Origin: Lachnospiraceae bacterium
Lineage (GTDB): Bacteria > Bacillota > Clostridia > Lachnospirales > Lachnospiraceae
Length of the DNA stretch: 64,000 bases
Direction: 5' to 3'
Assembly (NCBI GenBank): GCA_910576125.1
Contig: CAJTHM010000015.1
Span: 18,928-82,927, forward strand
Shown here: positions 1 through 8,565 of the stretch, piece by piece
How the letters are laid out: each line of letters opens with the position of its first letter
Position numbering within the stretch: position 1 is the first letter of the stretch
Notes under the pieces: generated by a model
Told to the model about the DNA's origin: nothing
Database searches by the model: none
What the model saw: only the letters and a program-made list of their open reading frames with translations
Translations under genes and position numbers: made by a program

Positions 1-989
1 CATGTGGCAATCCCATAAGGAATGGAAGGCAGGGGATGGAGAAAAGGCTTCTCATCCAGGTAAGCTTCATAGCGGCTGCCTTCCCGTTCCTGGAAGCTGC
101 TGTGGTTAAAGGCATCAAGTTTTCGGGATACGGCAGCCTCCAGCTCATCAAAGGAGCAGAACATTTCATTCCTGAGCCTGGCGATGACTGCGGTTGCAGC
201 CTTGCCGACAGTCCCCTCCACGGATGCTTTCTGTTTGGGCCTGCGGATTCCCGCAGGCATGATGGCTGTCTGGTAATGGCTGCCAAGGGCTTCATAATCA
301 GCCGTCAGGACGATCTCCCCTTCCCCGGGATGGGACACGACGCCTGTCTTCAGGTTGTCGCAGATGAGGCGTGTGGCCACACCGCCAAAGTACTGGTACA
401 TATGGACATGGGCGCGGATGAAGGAATCCATCTTCATGTCCCGGCAGGGCTCTACATAGGAATACTGGCTGTATGGCAGGGTCGCCACGAACAGATAGAC
501 TTTCACGGCCTCCCCTGTTGCCGTATCCACATATTCCATCACCGGGCCTGACCAGTCCACTTCGACTGCATCCCCCGGTTTATGTTCCAGGTGGTTTGTC
601 AGCCTGTTCACAATGGTATAGTCGCTGTATCCTTTGCAGTATTTCGTGTATCCCATGGGGATGCTGCCGGATGCCCTGCACTGGTCCTGGTATTCCTGCC
701 AGAGGAGCTTCAGGGTGACACCCACCCGTTTCAGTTCCTGATGCACATATCCGTAATCGGGCTGGGCATACATGGATTCCTGTACGAACTTGTCAGGATA
801 GAACATGCGGTAAACCGAGTCCTCATCCATGTCTCTGACTTCTTCATAGGAGATGCCATTTTCATCTGCTTTGTGAAATACATCACCAACAGAGTTGACA
901 GAAATGTGTCCTGTCCGGGCAATGGCGTTTCTTCCCATTCCGCTGCCCCGAAGCTCCAGTATGAGCTTCACATTGATTTTTTTGGCCAT
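1..989 (-). CDS. istA: IS21-family transposase IstA, C-terminus beyond window edge
   Basis: This is a DDE transposase that cuts and joins the ends of an IS21-type insertion sequence. Translation of the minus strand from the ATG at 989-987 begins MAKKINVKLILELRG and stays open to the window edge for about 329 codons; IstA proteins are usually near 500 residues, so the C-terminus lies outside. The catalytic triad is visible: Asp in VDWSG (about residue 143), Asp in ICDNLKTG (about 210) and Glu in KASVEGTVG (about 258). The N-terminal region with GMGRNAIARTG looks like the helix-turn-helix used to bind the ends. The partner ATPase IstB would be expected to the left, outside the window. No frameshift is visible in the part present. 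Confidence 0.9.
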   Translation of the reverse strand, partial: MAKKINVKLILELRGSGMGRNAIARTGHISVNSVGDVFHKADENGISYEEVRDMDEDSVYRMFYPDKFVQESMYAQPDYGYVHQELKRVGVTLKLLWQEYQDQCRASGSIPMGYTKYCKGYSDYTIVNRLTNHLEHKPGDAVEVDWSGPVMEYVDTATGEAVKVYLFVATLPYSQYSYVEPCRDMKMDSFIRAHVHMYQYFGGVATRLICDNLKTGVVSHPGEGEIVLTADYEALGSHYQTAIMPAGIRRPKQKASVEGTVGKAATAVIARLRNEMFCSFDELEAAVSRKLDAFNHSSFQEREGSRYEAYLDEKPFLHPLPSIPYGIAT

Positions 990-1089
990 AATATTCGGCC
1001 TCCTTTCGTAGAATCGGAGACAATTTCTCCAAACATGATTCTACAGGAGACACTTACCAGTCGTTAAGTACAGACCATAAATTTTGATT

Positions 1090-1170
1090 GGATCTATTCG
1101 TGTGACAGGTGGATCTATTCTGAATACTGGTTATAAACTGGATCCCCTCACCTGACTGGTGGATCTCAAA
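1090..1170. repeat. Repeated terminal blocks of the IS21-type element
   Basis: Four GGATC-containing blocks occur at 1090-1100 (GGATCTATTCG), 1111-1120 (GGATCTATTC), 1140-1149 (GGATCCCCTC) and 1161-1168 (GGATCTCA), spaced 21-29 bp apart. Several are preceded by a TGG or GGT trinucleotide. Multiple directly repeated end sequences are a known property of IS21-family termini; their use as IstA-binding sites here is inferred. Confidence 0.6.
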
Positions 1171-1183
1171 TGAATATCGATAG

Positions 1184-2197
1184 CTCTCTCAGCGCGAAAT
1201 ATTCATAAAGGGCAATACGGAATGTGACGTGAATTATTACTCATGGGGGAGCGCACGGATTAGCCATATCCTGCGGAACCCATTTTATAAGGGGGCGCAT
1301 TTAGTCTGCCGGACGCACCAGAAAGGAATCCGCTCCAACACCTATGACATCATTCCCCGTGAGGAATGGGAAGTGCTTGAGGGCTGCCATGAAGCTATCG
1401 TAAGCCCGGAGGACTGGGAGAAGGTGCAGGAACTCATTGACCGCCGCCCGCCTATCATGGAGGGGAACGCCTGCCCCTTCTACAACCTGTTCCACGGCAT
1501 TACCTACTGCGCAACCTGCGGGAAGTCCATGCAGGTACGCTATGAGAAGGTGGGCAGAACTGGGAAGAACCGCTTTACCGGCGAGGAACGGGAGCCGATA
1601 GACAAGGCGTATTATATCTGCCAGACGTATAACCGGCTGGGGAAGGATGCCTGCACCAGCCATAAGGTGGAAGCGAGGGATTTGTACAACCTTGTGCTGA
1701 AGGATATTCAGGAACTTGCGGCAATGGCGTTGAAAGACGTGGAATCGTTCTACCAGCGGATTAGCAGCCGCATGGAGCGGCGGTATCTGGCGGACGCTTC
1801 AGAGATGGAGAAGGAACGGGAGCGGCTGGAAGCAAGGAACCGGGAGATTGACGATATGTTCCTGAACCTGTATACCGACAAGGCAAAGGGAATCCTGTCC
1901 GAGCAGCGGTTTGTGAAGCTGACGGCGGCAATGGAACGGGAACAGGAGGAAAACCAGAAGCAGCTAAAAGAATTGACACTCTCCCTGCGCCGCTCCAATG
2001 AGCAGGAAAGTGATGTCCGCACCTTTATCCGGGAAATCCGGCAGTACGCCGCAGTCCGGGAACTGGACGAGGGTATCTTGAACCGCCTTATCAGCCGGAT
2101 TCTGGTGGGTGAGGTGAAAAAGGCTGGCGGGGAGAAATTTCAGGAAATCAAAATCATTTATAACTTTGTCGGGGAGATACCGGCGGTAACAGAATAA
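1184..2197 (+). pseudogene. Large serine recombinase, catalytic N-terminus missing
   Basis: The frame is open from 1184 (after TAG at 1181-1183) to 2197; the first usable start is GTG at 1229, giving 322 residues. It matches the back half of a TndX/TnpX-like large serine recombinase. It begins inside the recombinase (PF07508-like) domain (SARISHILRNPFYKGAH), then shows a zinc ribbon with CATC (about residue 92) and later Cys residues in YYICQTYN and DACTSH, then a coiled coil at about 185-250 and a DUF4368-like tail. The resolvase domain with the nucleophilic Ser, normally about 150 residues, is absent. The IS21-type end lies immediately upstream, so the insertion or a linked deletion removed it. 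Integration or excision activity is therefore not expected. Confidence 0.85.
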
Positions 2198-2205
2198 TGG
2201 CAATG

Positions 2206-2240
2206 CCCTTCCCTCTTTCCGGGGGAAGGGTTTTCTTTTT
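2206..2240 (+). terminator. Rho-independent terminator after the recombinase remnant
   Basis: CCCTTCCC (2206-2213) pairs perfectly with GGGAAGGG (2223-2230) and is followed directly by TTTTCTTTTT. It starts nine bases after the recombinase stop codon. Confidence 0.85.
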
Positions 2241-2269
2241 GCCCGTACACGAAAAAGAAGCCGGGTTCC

Positions 2270-2476
2270 CTACTCTCCGGCTTCCGGGATAAACTCTAAA
2301 TGGTCTAAGGCATAGCGCAGAGCCATACACATCAATTCATTTCGGGAGCGGTCGCTTTTCGCCGCCAGAGCGTCAAATTCCTCCTGCAATTCCCGGTCTA
2401 TCCGCAGCGTCATGACCACCGACTTATCTTCCTTCTTGTCGGGCTTCTTCTGACGCACCACAAACTTGTCTGCCAT
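2270..2476 (-). CDS. Ribbon-helix-helix (CopG/Arc-type) small DNA-binding protein
   Basis: This is a 68-residue protein. After a Lys-rich N-terminus it has a strand-helix-helix core, VVMTLRIDRELQEEF then SDRSRNELMCMALRYAL, which is the ribbon-helix-helix fold of dimeric repressors that bind inverted repeats. Such genes are common in Clostridia integrative elements, as plasmid-copy, antitoxin or excision regulators. It is transcribed away from the DUF6809 gene. The AT-rich 120 bp between them contains a promoter and an inverted repeat that could be its operator. No toxin partner is visible beside it. The fold is fairly sure, the target is inferred. Confidence 0.75.
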   Translation of the reverse strand: MADKFVVRQKKPDKKEDKSVVMTLRIDRELQEEFDALAAKSDRSRNELMCMALRYALDHLEFIPEAGE

Positions 2477-2523
2477 GTTACACCTCCGTATTACGTTCCT
2501 GCAACCATTATAAACGATTCCTC

Positions 2524-2578
2524 TTGACCTTTATATAACACATGATAAAATACAAATATGTAATACATAATAGTATTA
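2524..2578 (+). promoter_or_regulatory. Promoter and inverted repeat upstream of the DUF6809 gene
   Basis: TTGACC at 2524-2529 and TAAAAT at 2546-2551 are separated by 16 bp and form a sigma-A-like promoter. Just downstream, TAATAC (2561-2566) and GTATTA (2573-2578) form an inverted repeat with a 6 bp gap, a plausible operator over the transcription start. Binding by the divergent ribbon-helix-helix protein is inferred only from position. Confidence 0.5.
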
Positions 2579-2596
2579 TAAAATGAAAAGGAGGTC

Positions 2597-2881
2597 ATGG
2601 AAGTGAAGAATGTACTGGAACAGCTTTATAACGGCGAAATCTTCCCGGCGGAACAGTATGCCCCCAGAGGTGAGGAATACCGTAAAATCCATCAGGGGCA
2701 TTACCACCACTACGAGGACTTTATTGAGGTGCTGGCTAAGCTGGAGCCGCCCCTTGATGAGCAGTTCATTAAAATCATGGACGAACAGCTTGACGTAATC
2801 CCGTTTGAGTTCTCGGAAATGTTCATTGACGGTCTTAAGCTGGGGGCAAAGATGATGGCGGAGGTTTTCAGGAACGAGTAA
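2597..2881 (+). CDS. DUF6809 family protein
   Basis: This is a 94-residue acidic protein that I recognise as DUF6809 from its layout: an N-terminal LEQLYNGEIFPAEQY segment, a central HQGHYHHYEDFIE stretch and a C-terminal MFIDGLKLGAKMMAEVF helix. The family is found in Clostridia mobile elements and has no known function. The GGAGG at 2590-2594 lies only 2 bases before the ATG at 2597 but 8 bases before a GTG at 2603, so translation may begin at the GTG. It has its own promoter and terminator. No membrane segment or signal peptide is visible. Confidence 0.75.
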   Translation: MEVKNVLEQLYNGEIFPAEQYAPRGEEYRKIHQGHYHHYEDFIEVLAKLEPPLDEQFIKIMDEQLDVIPFEFSEMFIDGLKLGAKMMAEVFRNE

Positions 2882-2897
2882 AAGGACGGGGGACAGG

Positions 2898-2935
2898 AAA
2901 AGGCAGACGCTTTGAGGGGAGCGGCTGCCTTTTTT
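2898..2935 (+). terminator. Rho-independent terminator after the DUF6809 gene
   Basis: AAGGCAGACGCT pairs with AGCGGCTGCCTT (one mismatch) across a TTGAGGGG loop and runs into TTTTTT. It lies 16 bases after the stop codon. Confidence 0.8.
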
Positions 2936-2960
2936 GGAGTTGTTGACAAACTGGAAGTTA

Positions 2961-3182
2961 TCATTCTAGAACAAACGGAAGTATTACTATTATGATTCCA
3001 AATACAGTAAATAAAGCACCTCCAAATTTTGTGCTTTTTATATACCAATCAGAGGGTTCATCTGCACTATAAGATTTCCATTGTTCTGTTATTTTCCATA
3101 TCAAATCTGGCTTCAAAAAAATGAAAATACCTAATACAATGAATAGAATTCCTCCGCAAATACACCATAACATATTTATCAT
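2961..3182 (-). CDS. DUF6199 family small membrane protein
   Basis: This is a 73-residue protein with two hydrophobic segments, about residues 4-24 (WCICGGILFIVLGIFIFL) and 52-72 (GGALFTVFGIIIVILPFVL), joined by a soluble loop with WKITEQWKSYSADEPSDWY. That loop followed by a Phe-Gly-Gly helix start is the pattern of DUF6199, small membrane proteins of unknown role in Clostridia. The start ATG is preceded by AAAGGAG. It begins about 13 bp after the 3' end of the group II intron, so intron transcription could read into it. Confidence 0.65.
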   Translation of the reverse strand: MINMLWCICGGILFIVLGIFIFLKPDLIWKITEQWKSYSADEPSDWYIKSTKFGGALFTVFGIIIVILPFVLE

Positions 3183-3224
3183 GCTCCTTTATCAGTCGAG
3201 TAGACAGGCACCTCACGATGCCAG

Positions 3225-3266
3225 CCCCTCACAGATCCGTACGTGCGGCTTTTCCGCATACGGCTC
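3225..3266 (-). ncRNA. Group II intron domain V (catalytic hairpin)
   Basis: The minus strand reads GAGCCGTATGCGG, then a tetraloop-like AAAA, then CCGCACGTACGGATCTGTGA. This gives the lower stem, two-base bulge and upper stem of domain V. It lies 22 bases downstream of the maturase stop codon, the usual position. The downstream bases to 3195 can form a short domain VI-like hairpin. Confidence 0.8.
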
Positions 3267-3287
3267 CTCATAACAACATTCACAGTT

Positions 3288-4586
3288 TCAGAACAGACTG
3301 AAATATATCTTCGGCATTGCCAGCGGATAATATTTCAGCATTTCTATAAACCCTTCCCGTGTGTAGCTCTTTCTGTTGCTTCTACGGTTTAGGACTTTAA
3401 ATAGCATTTCTCGCACTTGTTGTTCGAAATTGCTTATCATCCTGCCGTTGAAACTGACACCATAATACCTGTAGTGCCCTGTCAATTTCAGATTGAGCAT
3501 TCCCATCAGCTTCTTTAGTTTCTGGTCTCGATTAGCGTACATCCAGACTTTTATGTCCTTCAGTTTCTGCCGGAATTTCTTACTGCTCGTTTTCGGCATT
3601 ATCCATGCTGTTCCTTTCCTTGTCCTTCCGCAATAAAATGTAAATCCAAGGAAATCGAAAGTTTCCAGCCTTGTTGATTCTCCGCGTTTCTGCTTCGATT
3701 TTGCCAGATATCCTCCGCTTTCCAGCATCCTGCTCTTGCTTTCCTCCAGTTCCAGTCCGAACTTTTCCATTCGTTCCTTAAGAAGCTTATAATATTTCTC
3801 CGCTTCCCATTCGTACTGGAATCCCGCAATGAAGTCATCTGCATAGACAATCAGGAAATTCTCGCCCTTGCTCTCTTTGGCTATTACAAACTTGTACCAT
3901 AGTGTAAGAACATTGTGCATATAGATGTTCGCAAGGATTGGGCTGATGATGTTTCCCTGTGCTGAACCTTCTCCGTTTTCAACCAGCTTTCCCTCATCCA
4001 TCACCCCGGCTTTCAGGTATTTGTTCACCAGCCAGAGGATGTTCGGGTCTTTGATGTATAGATTCAGGAATTTCATTATCCGGTCGTGCTTCATATGGTC
4101 AAAGAAGCCTTTAATGTCTGCATCCACGATGTAGCATATCTTCGTGAAGTTCAGCCTCTTATACAGTTCCTTCACTGCCCCATGGCATCCCCTGTCTGGT
4201 CTGAATCCGTACATACAGTTTAGAAATCTCGGCTCGTAAATTGCTTCAAGTATCTTCTTCAAAGCCAGCTGGACTATTTTGTCCTCGTAACTTGCAATCC
4301 CCAGCGGACGCAGTTTCCCATTGCTTTTCGGAATATATACCCGCAGCGATGGCTGTGGCTTATATGACTTCCTTTTCAGCCTTTCTACAAGCCCCTTGAT
4401 GTTCTGTTCCAGGTTCTCTCCGTATTCCTTCTTTGTCACTTCATCAATCCCCACTGCCTTGCTGCCGTCCAGTTCCCTGTGGCATTGCATTAACAGTTCT
4501 TTATTTATCAGATGGTACAAAGATGTGAATTCCGGTTTCGGCTCATGGGCCGATTTGTCTGCTATTCTCTCCAATTTCGTTTCCAT
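3288..4586 (-). CDS. ltrA: Group II intron reverse transcriptase/maturase
   Basis: This 432-residue intron-encoded protein is expected to stabilise the intron RNA for splicing and to copy it into DNA at the target. Visible are RT blocks 0-7: KRKSYKPQPSLRVYIPK, GKLRPLGI, YGFRPDRGCHGAV, VDADIKGFFD, GSAQGNIISPILANI, and the catalytic YADD within FLIVYADDFI (about residue 245). The thumb/maturase region contains LGFTFYCG and GHYRYYGVS. The C-terminus ends soon after domain X (REGFIEML), so there is no HNH endonuclease domain. GGAG lies 6 bases before the ATG. The frame is intact, so the protein could be active even if its own RNA is reduced. Confidence 0.9.
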   Translation of the reverse strand: METKLERIADKSAHEPKPEFTSLYHLINKELLMQCHRELDGSKAVGIDEVTKKEYGENLEQNIKGLVERLKRKSYKPQPSLRVYIPKSNGKLRPLGIASYEDKIVQLALKKILEAIYEPRFLNCMYGFRPDRGCHGAVKELYKRLNFTKICYIVDADIKGFFDHMKHDRIMKFLNLYIKDPNILWLVNKYLKAGVMDEGKLVENGEGSAQGNIISPILANIYMHNVLTLWYKFVIAKESKGENFLIVYADDFIAGFQYEWEAEKYYKLLKERMEKFGLELEESKSRMLESGGYLAKSKQKRGESTRLETFDFLGFTFYCGRTRKGTAWIMPKTSSKKFRQKLKDIKVWMYANRDQKLKKLMGMLNLKLTGHYRYYGVSFNGRMISNFEQQVREMLFKVLNRRSNRKSYTREGFIEMLKYYPLAMPKIYFSLF

Positions 4587-4695
4587 CAGTATCTCCGTCC
4601 CTGAGTACGGCTGATGTGCCCTCAGCAGACAGGCTTCTCACCTGCCAGACTACCCGCCCTTCGTCTGGGCGCACAATCCCGATTTATTATTGCGT

Positions 4696-5019
4696 TCAGC
4701 TTAGCACATTTATGGAACATATACAAGATTCCATGTATGAAAAAGCAAAAAGAATGAATTCTTCACTTGACAATGTGGCAAAGAATTCCTGACTACAGGA
4801 AAAATGGTCTCCCTGATGCTCCATGTTCCATGAGCCTTGCCCCAAAAGTGCGTTATCCCTGTCTTCCTTTAGCCAGCCCACAGGCCATACCAATAGAGCC
4901 ATCTCTGCTATAAAGAACAGAACCGCCACTAAAAGCCATGCCCTTCTTTTATGGAACCGTTCTCTCAGCCAATGACAGCTTCTGGAAAACAGGCCTGTCG
5001 TAATCACAGATATCTTCAT
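4696..5019 (-). pseudogene. N-terminal fragment of a membrane glycan-locus protein
   Basis: This 107-residue frame has one membrane segment (about residues 26-46, WLLVAVLFFIAEMALLVWPVG) followed by QEFFATLSSEEFILFAF. That second stretch resembles QFFVAQTSYLSELDFDIAF in the N-terminal part of the neighbouring split gene at 8145-8534, where it leads into a beta-rich extracellular domain and further membrane helices. Here the frame stops shortly afterwards and the group II intron begins 22 bases downstream. It is therefore best read as the stump of a longer membrane protein. Its ATG overlaps the stop of the upstream DUF6020 gene (ATGA), a sign of former translational coupling. The homology is judged by eye. 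Confidence 0.5.
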
Positions 5020-6494
5020 GTGATTTCCTCCTTTTCATCTGCTTTCACTTTCATTGCGGCATAATGACACCATGCGATGTTCACCGGCATAGCCGCCATC
5101 ACGGGCAGCATATATCTGATATAGGCATCTACCGGCGAAACCAGGCATACCAGCATCGTCAGTATAGATGGAACCAGAACCAGCATTTCCCGATACCTTT
5201 TCTGCGCCAGCAGAAAAACAGCACAGGCTATCAGGATATAATTATGAAAGCCGCAGCTATAGAGCATGCCTATCAAAGGCAGCCTTTCCACCCAATATGC
5301 CCCCTGTTCGAACATATCCCGGACTTTCCTGTCCTCCACCTTTCCCTGAAAAAGGCTGTAATAGCCTATCCTGTTCCCATACTCCTCCCTGTTTGGATAA
5401 AAGTAACCATAAATGTGATTCAAAAAAGCCTGAATATAAGTATCCGGATGCCGCACCAACTGGGCGCACCACACCCTGAAATAGGAAGCCAGCTCTTCTG
5501 ATGTAGGATGCGGCAGGAAACCGGCCTTTACAGGATCTGATTTTTCCGGGTCGTACACCTCGGCAAGGGTATTCATATCTTTCTGGAACAGATGAGTCAG
5601 AATTTCCATTTCCTCCTCAGTAATATCCTCATAATGTTCTCTTGCATATCTGGCCGTCTGCTGCAACGGAATGGACAGCGTTTCCCCTATTTCACCCGAT
5701 GCTATCCCTTTCTGTACCATGTAGATGTTCTGTACCAGATAACAGGACAGAAATAGGCTCAATAAAATGGGAATACACAGTTTCCAATATTTTCTATATG
5801 CCAGCACTAAGGTACCACAGAAAAGCACCAACACATATATACCGTTGTTTCTCGTATGGGATATCACTACGCTGCACACAATCAGGAGCATCCACTGATA
5901 CCAACGAATTCTATCCTCAATCAGGATATGTACCACCACCAGCAGGAACAGCAAAAGGGCAATATATTGCCCTATTTTCCCCTCAGGCGTACTCCTTCCC
6001 AGATTCCATCTGTCTGCTGCTGTCTTCAGCAAAAGGAAGAAGTTCTTGAACAGCCAATAATATCCTGCCACCACGAAACAGGCCAGCCCAAACTGCAGCC
6101 TGCCATGGAAAATATAATTCCAGTTTCCCAAATCATAATAGCTTCTCCCGAATACCATGCATATCCCGAAGAACAGCGCCAATGCAGACATCCAACGGTT
6201 TCTCCGCAATGGATGCTCCCGCACCGCATAAAACATGCAGGCTATCCCGGCCATCAGAAATATCGTTTCCATTCCCCAGCCGCTCATCTTCTGAAAAACG
6301 GCAAAGAAATACTTTATGAGCGGAATATCCGTCTTATATCCCCATTCCAGCTCCACCAAAGCGCTGTCCTGTACGGCAAGACAGCTTACCACTGTCCGTA
6401 TGCCCAGCCAAATTCAGCACAGCCACCCCTTATTTTTCTCTTCCGCACCACACAACAAGACTGAGTTTATATTTTTGCAATGCCTGTCACCCAT
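5016..6494 (-). pseudogene. DUF6020-like polytopic membrane protein with an in-frame TGA
   Basis: ATG at 6494 begins MGDRHCKNINSVLLCG four bases after the preceding gene's stop, with GGGAG as ribosome binding site. Codon 27 (6416-6414) is TGA. The same frame then continues without a break (IWLGIRTVVSCLAVQD) to 5016, about 465 more codons. The TGA falls inside what would be the first membrane helix, so it is a nonsense mutation rather than a boundary between genes. A GTG at 6392 could at best restart translation. The body has about nine hydrophobic helices, a SHTRNNGIYV motif and HPDTYIQAFLNHIYGYFYP, which I associate with DUF6020 membrane proteins of surface-glycan loci. The middle may also be shortened compared with the family. 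Confidence 0.7.
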
Positions 6495-6498
6495 ACTG

Positions 6499-8534
6499 CT
6501 ATTCTCCCTTTTCAGCCCCTTTGTATTTTATTTTCCACAGGCTTCCCCCTACGGCCTCTTCCATTCGGAACTCTCCCAGAAATTCCCTCTCCAGAACACC
6601 TTCTTCATACAGCAACGATGAAAATCCATATCCCCATGGTGATTCTATCATATAGAATTCATCCCCCATAGCAGAAAAATCCACATCCTCGTACCATATG
6701 AATTCCGCATTGGGCAGATAATACTCATAAATCACATCAAACGTGATGAAGTTATACACTATCTTTTCTTCATCCTGTATCTGGGCAAAGAGCTGCTTTG
6801 TCTGTTCCGTCCAGGGCACTGTCTTTAATTCCATATAGCCTACAATGGTATAGGAAGACAGCACCATAATACCCAGCCAGATTACGCCCATCCCCCAGGC
6901 AAGCAGGCTTTTCCCTGCCAGCCTGATCAGCATGAACAGCCATACGAACAGCAATACATCTACCAGATACCGGTTGTCCCAAAAATGCTGCGTATGCGAG
7001 GCAACCACCATGCACAGCCCATAGCTGCCAAAGAAAACCGCGCCTGAAAATGCAATAAATGCTTTCTGCTTTTTTTCCAATTTCTTCCACTCAGAAAACA
7101 GGCACAGAATCATAACTAAGAACAGTATCGCAGGCATGTATTCAGACAACTCAATATTGCACTTAAAAGCCCATGTACACAATTCGCCGATTTTCTGTCC
7201 GGCCTCTTCCGTCCTTATATCTCCCGCATCCCTTTTCAGGGTATCGATGACTGCCGCCAGCCAGGGCAGATAGCCAATGACCGTAGCCAGGGAACAAAAA
7301 ATCCATTTCCTGATTTGAATCCTGTCATTTATGATAAACCATAACAGCAGCCCTGTGTAAATCAATGCCAGCGGCACCACAGCATAATACTGGGTATACA
7401 CTCCGCCCAGCGAAACTATGGTAAACGCTATCCACCAGCTTATCTTCCCTGACTGTATTATCTCATACGCAAACAGACCAGCGGCCATAACAAAGAAGAT
7501 GACCCAGGAATACATGCGTACATTCACGTTATAATAAATCATCTGGGCTCCCAGTCCGCTTACCAGCAGGAACGGAATGGCAGTCTTCACTCCCCACCTT
7601 TTTCTGACAAGAGTAATTCCCAGAATGCCGGTAGCAGCAATGCCGGCCACCGATACCATTTTTGCCACAAAGAGACTTTTTCCAAAGATGGCCATGGCTC
7701 CCATGACCAATAGATAATATAGAGGAGGATGCACGTCTGCAGCCGTGGCCTTCAGCATTCCGGCCACACTGTTCTTCGTCACGATCTGCCATGTGAAAGC
7801 TTCATCCCAGTCTACCGCTTCGTTCCGGCATATCCTGATTATCAGTGCCAGGACTATCGCCAGTTCCATCACAAGAATGGGAATCTGCCATTTCTCCAGC
7901 AGCTTTTCCGCCTGCAGCATCCATTTACTATGACACAGAAAATTTCTGTCCCCAAACCACCCTGTCAGGATAAAGCACAGCATCCATAAAAAGGCCCAGA
8001 GACATATTACATTTTTTACATTGAGCGGAAAGCCATATATATACCTGGCAACCGCTTTTCCCTCAATAGGCTCCCCGCCGAAATATAACGCTTCACTGCC
8101 TGATTCATCCGGTTCTCCGTCCGGCGCATAAACTGCCCGGAATATTACCCCCCCGAAACCTCATAAGAATACGGGGAACCTTTCTTAATCCACTTTCCGA
8201 CAGATACCGGGGTATATGCTCCATCATTTACATCGCACAGAGGAACCGCTTTCTCCACAACCACTTTCCCGTCCCCATCCATGATGGTGACTGTCAGTTC
8301 CCCTGTATCGGGCTTTCCATTCGGAAATGCAATATCAAAATCCAGTTCCGAAAGATAGCTGGTCTGAGCCACAAAAAACTGTTTCAGCTCCTGAGCTTCA
8401 TTCTCTGTTTCTATATAAGGGACTTGCGGCGCTGCATCTATGTTGACATCCCTTCTCACCAGACATAATGGATAAACACAAATGCACAAAACAATGCAGC
8501 ACGCCAGCACCCCGATTTCCCATGCTTTCTTCAT
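6499..8534 (-). pseudogene. GT39-like membrane glycosyltransferase split by a frameshift
   Basis: Two pieces of one gene lie in different frames. The 5' piece (8534-8145, 129 residues) has a membrane helix (residues 7-25) and a beta-rich extracellular domain, ending SYEVSGG*. The 3' piece from 7983 (494 residues) has about ten helices and VDWDEAFTWQIV, the acidic loop typical of ArnT/PMT-type lipid-linked sugar transferases. Between them, coding-like sequence in the 3' frame (VIFRAVYAPDGEPDESG, then ARYIYGFPLNVKN) joins directly to the 5' piece if one G is added to, or two removed from, the run of seven at 8148-8154. Full length would be about 678 residues. It precedes the broken DUF6020 gene by 4 bases. 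It may be a true mutation, a phase-variable switch or a sequencing error. Confidence 0.75.
8148..8154 (-). repeat. Run of seven G at the frameshift in the glycosyltransferase gene
   Basis: The coding strand reads TTTCGGGGGGGTAATATT. With seven G the frame stops at once at TAA; with eight or five it continues into the rest of the glycosyltransferase. Homopolymer G runs are classic slippage sites. Confidence 0.7.
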
Positions 8535-8565
8535 TTAACTATCCTTTGTCCTTTCTCCGACTCTG

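Larger units (their letters stand above)
1..1175 (-). mobile_element. IS21-family insertion sequence (one end and most of istA)
   Basis: The istA gene reads leftwards, and the right-hand end of the element lies upstream of it, between 990 and about 1175. That stretch carries repeated GGATC blocks of the kind IS21 elements use as multiple terminal transposase-binding sites. The outer boundary is uncertain: coding sequence of the neighbouring serine recombinase resumes by 1184, so the end must lie just before it. The second gene, the other end and any target duplication are outside the window. Confidence 0.75.
3195..4674 (-). mobile_element. Compact group II intron with reverse transcriptase
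   Basis: Reading the minus strand, the element opens with GTGCGCCCAGACGAAGGGCG at 4674, a recognisable group II intron 5' end, encodes a maturase-reverse transcriptase, and closes with a canonical domain V hairpin and a sequence ending CTACTCGAC at about 3195. Its length of about 1.48 kb is short. Only about 88 nt separate the 5' end from the start codon, whereas ORF-bearing group II introns normally have several hundred nucleotides of domains I-III there. It sits between a truncated glycan gene and the DUF6199 gene. Whether it can splice alone is doubtful. Confidence 0.7.

Noticed and set aside
6414..6416. TGA as a selenocysteine codon in the DUF6020 gene
   Set aside because: It lies in a membrane helix near the N-terminus of a family with no redox role, and no selenocysteine insertion hairpin is evident just after it.
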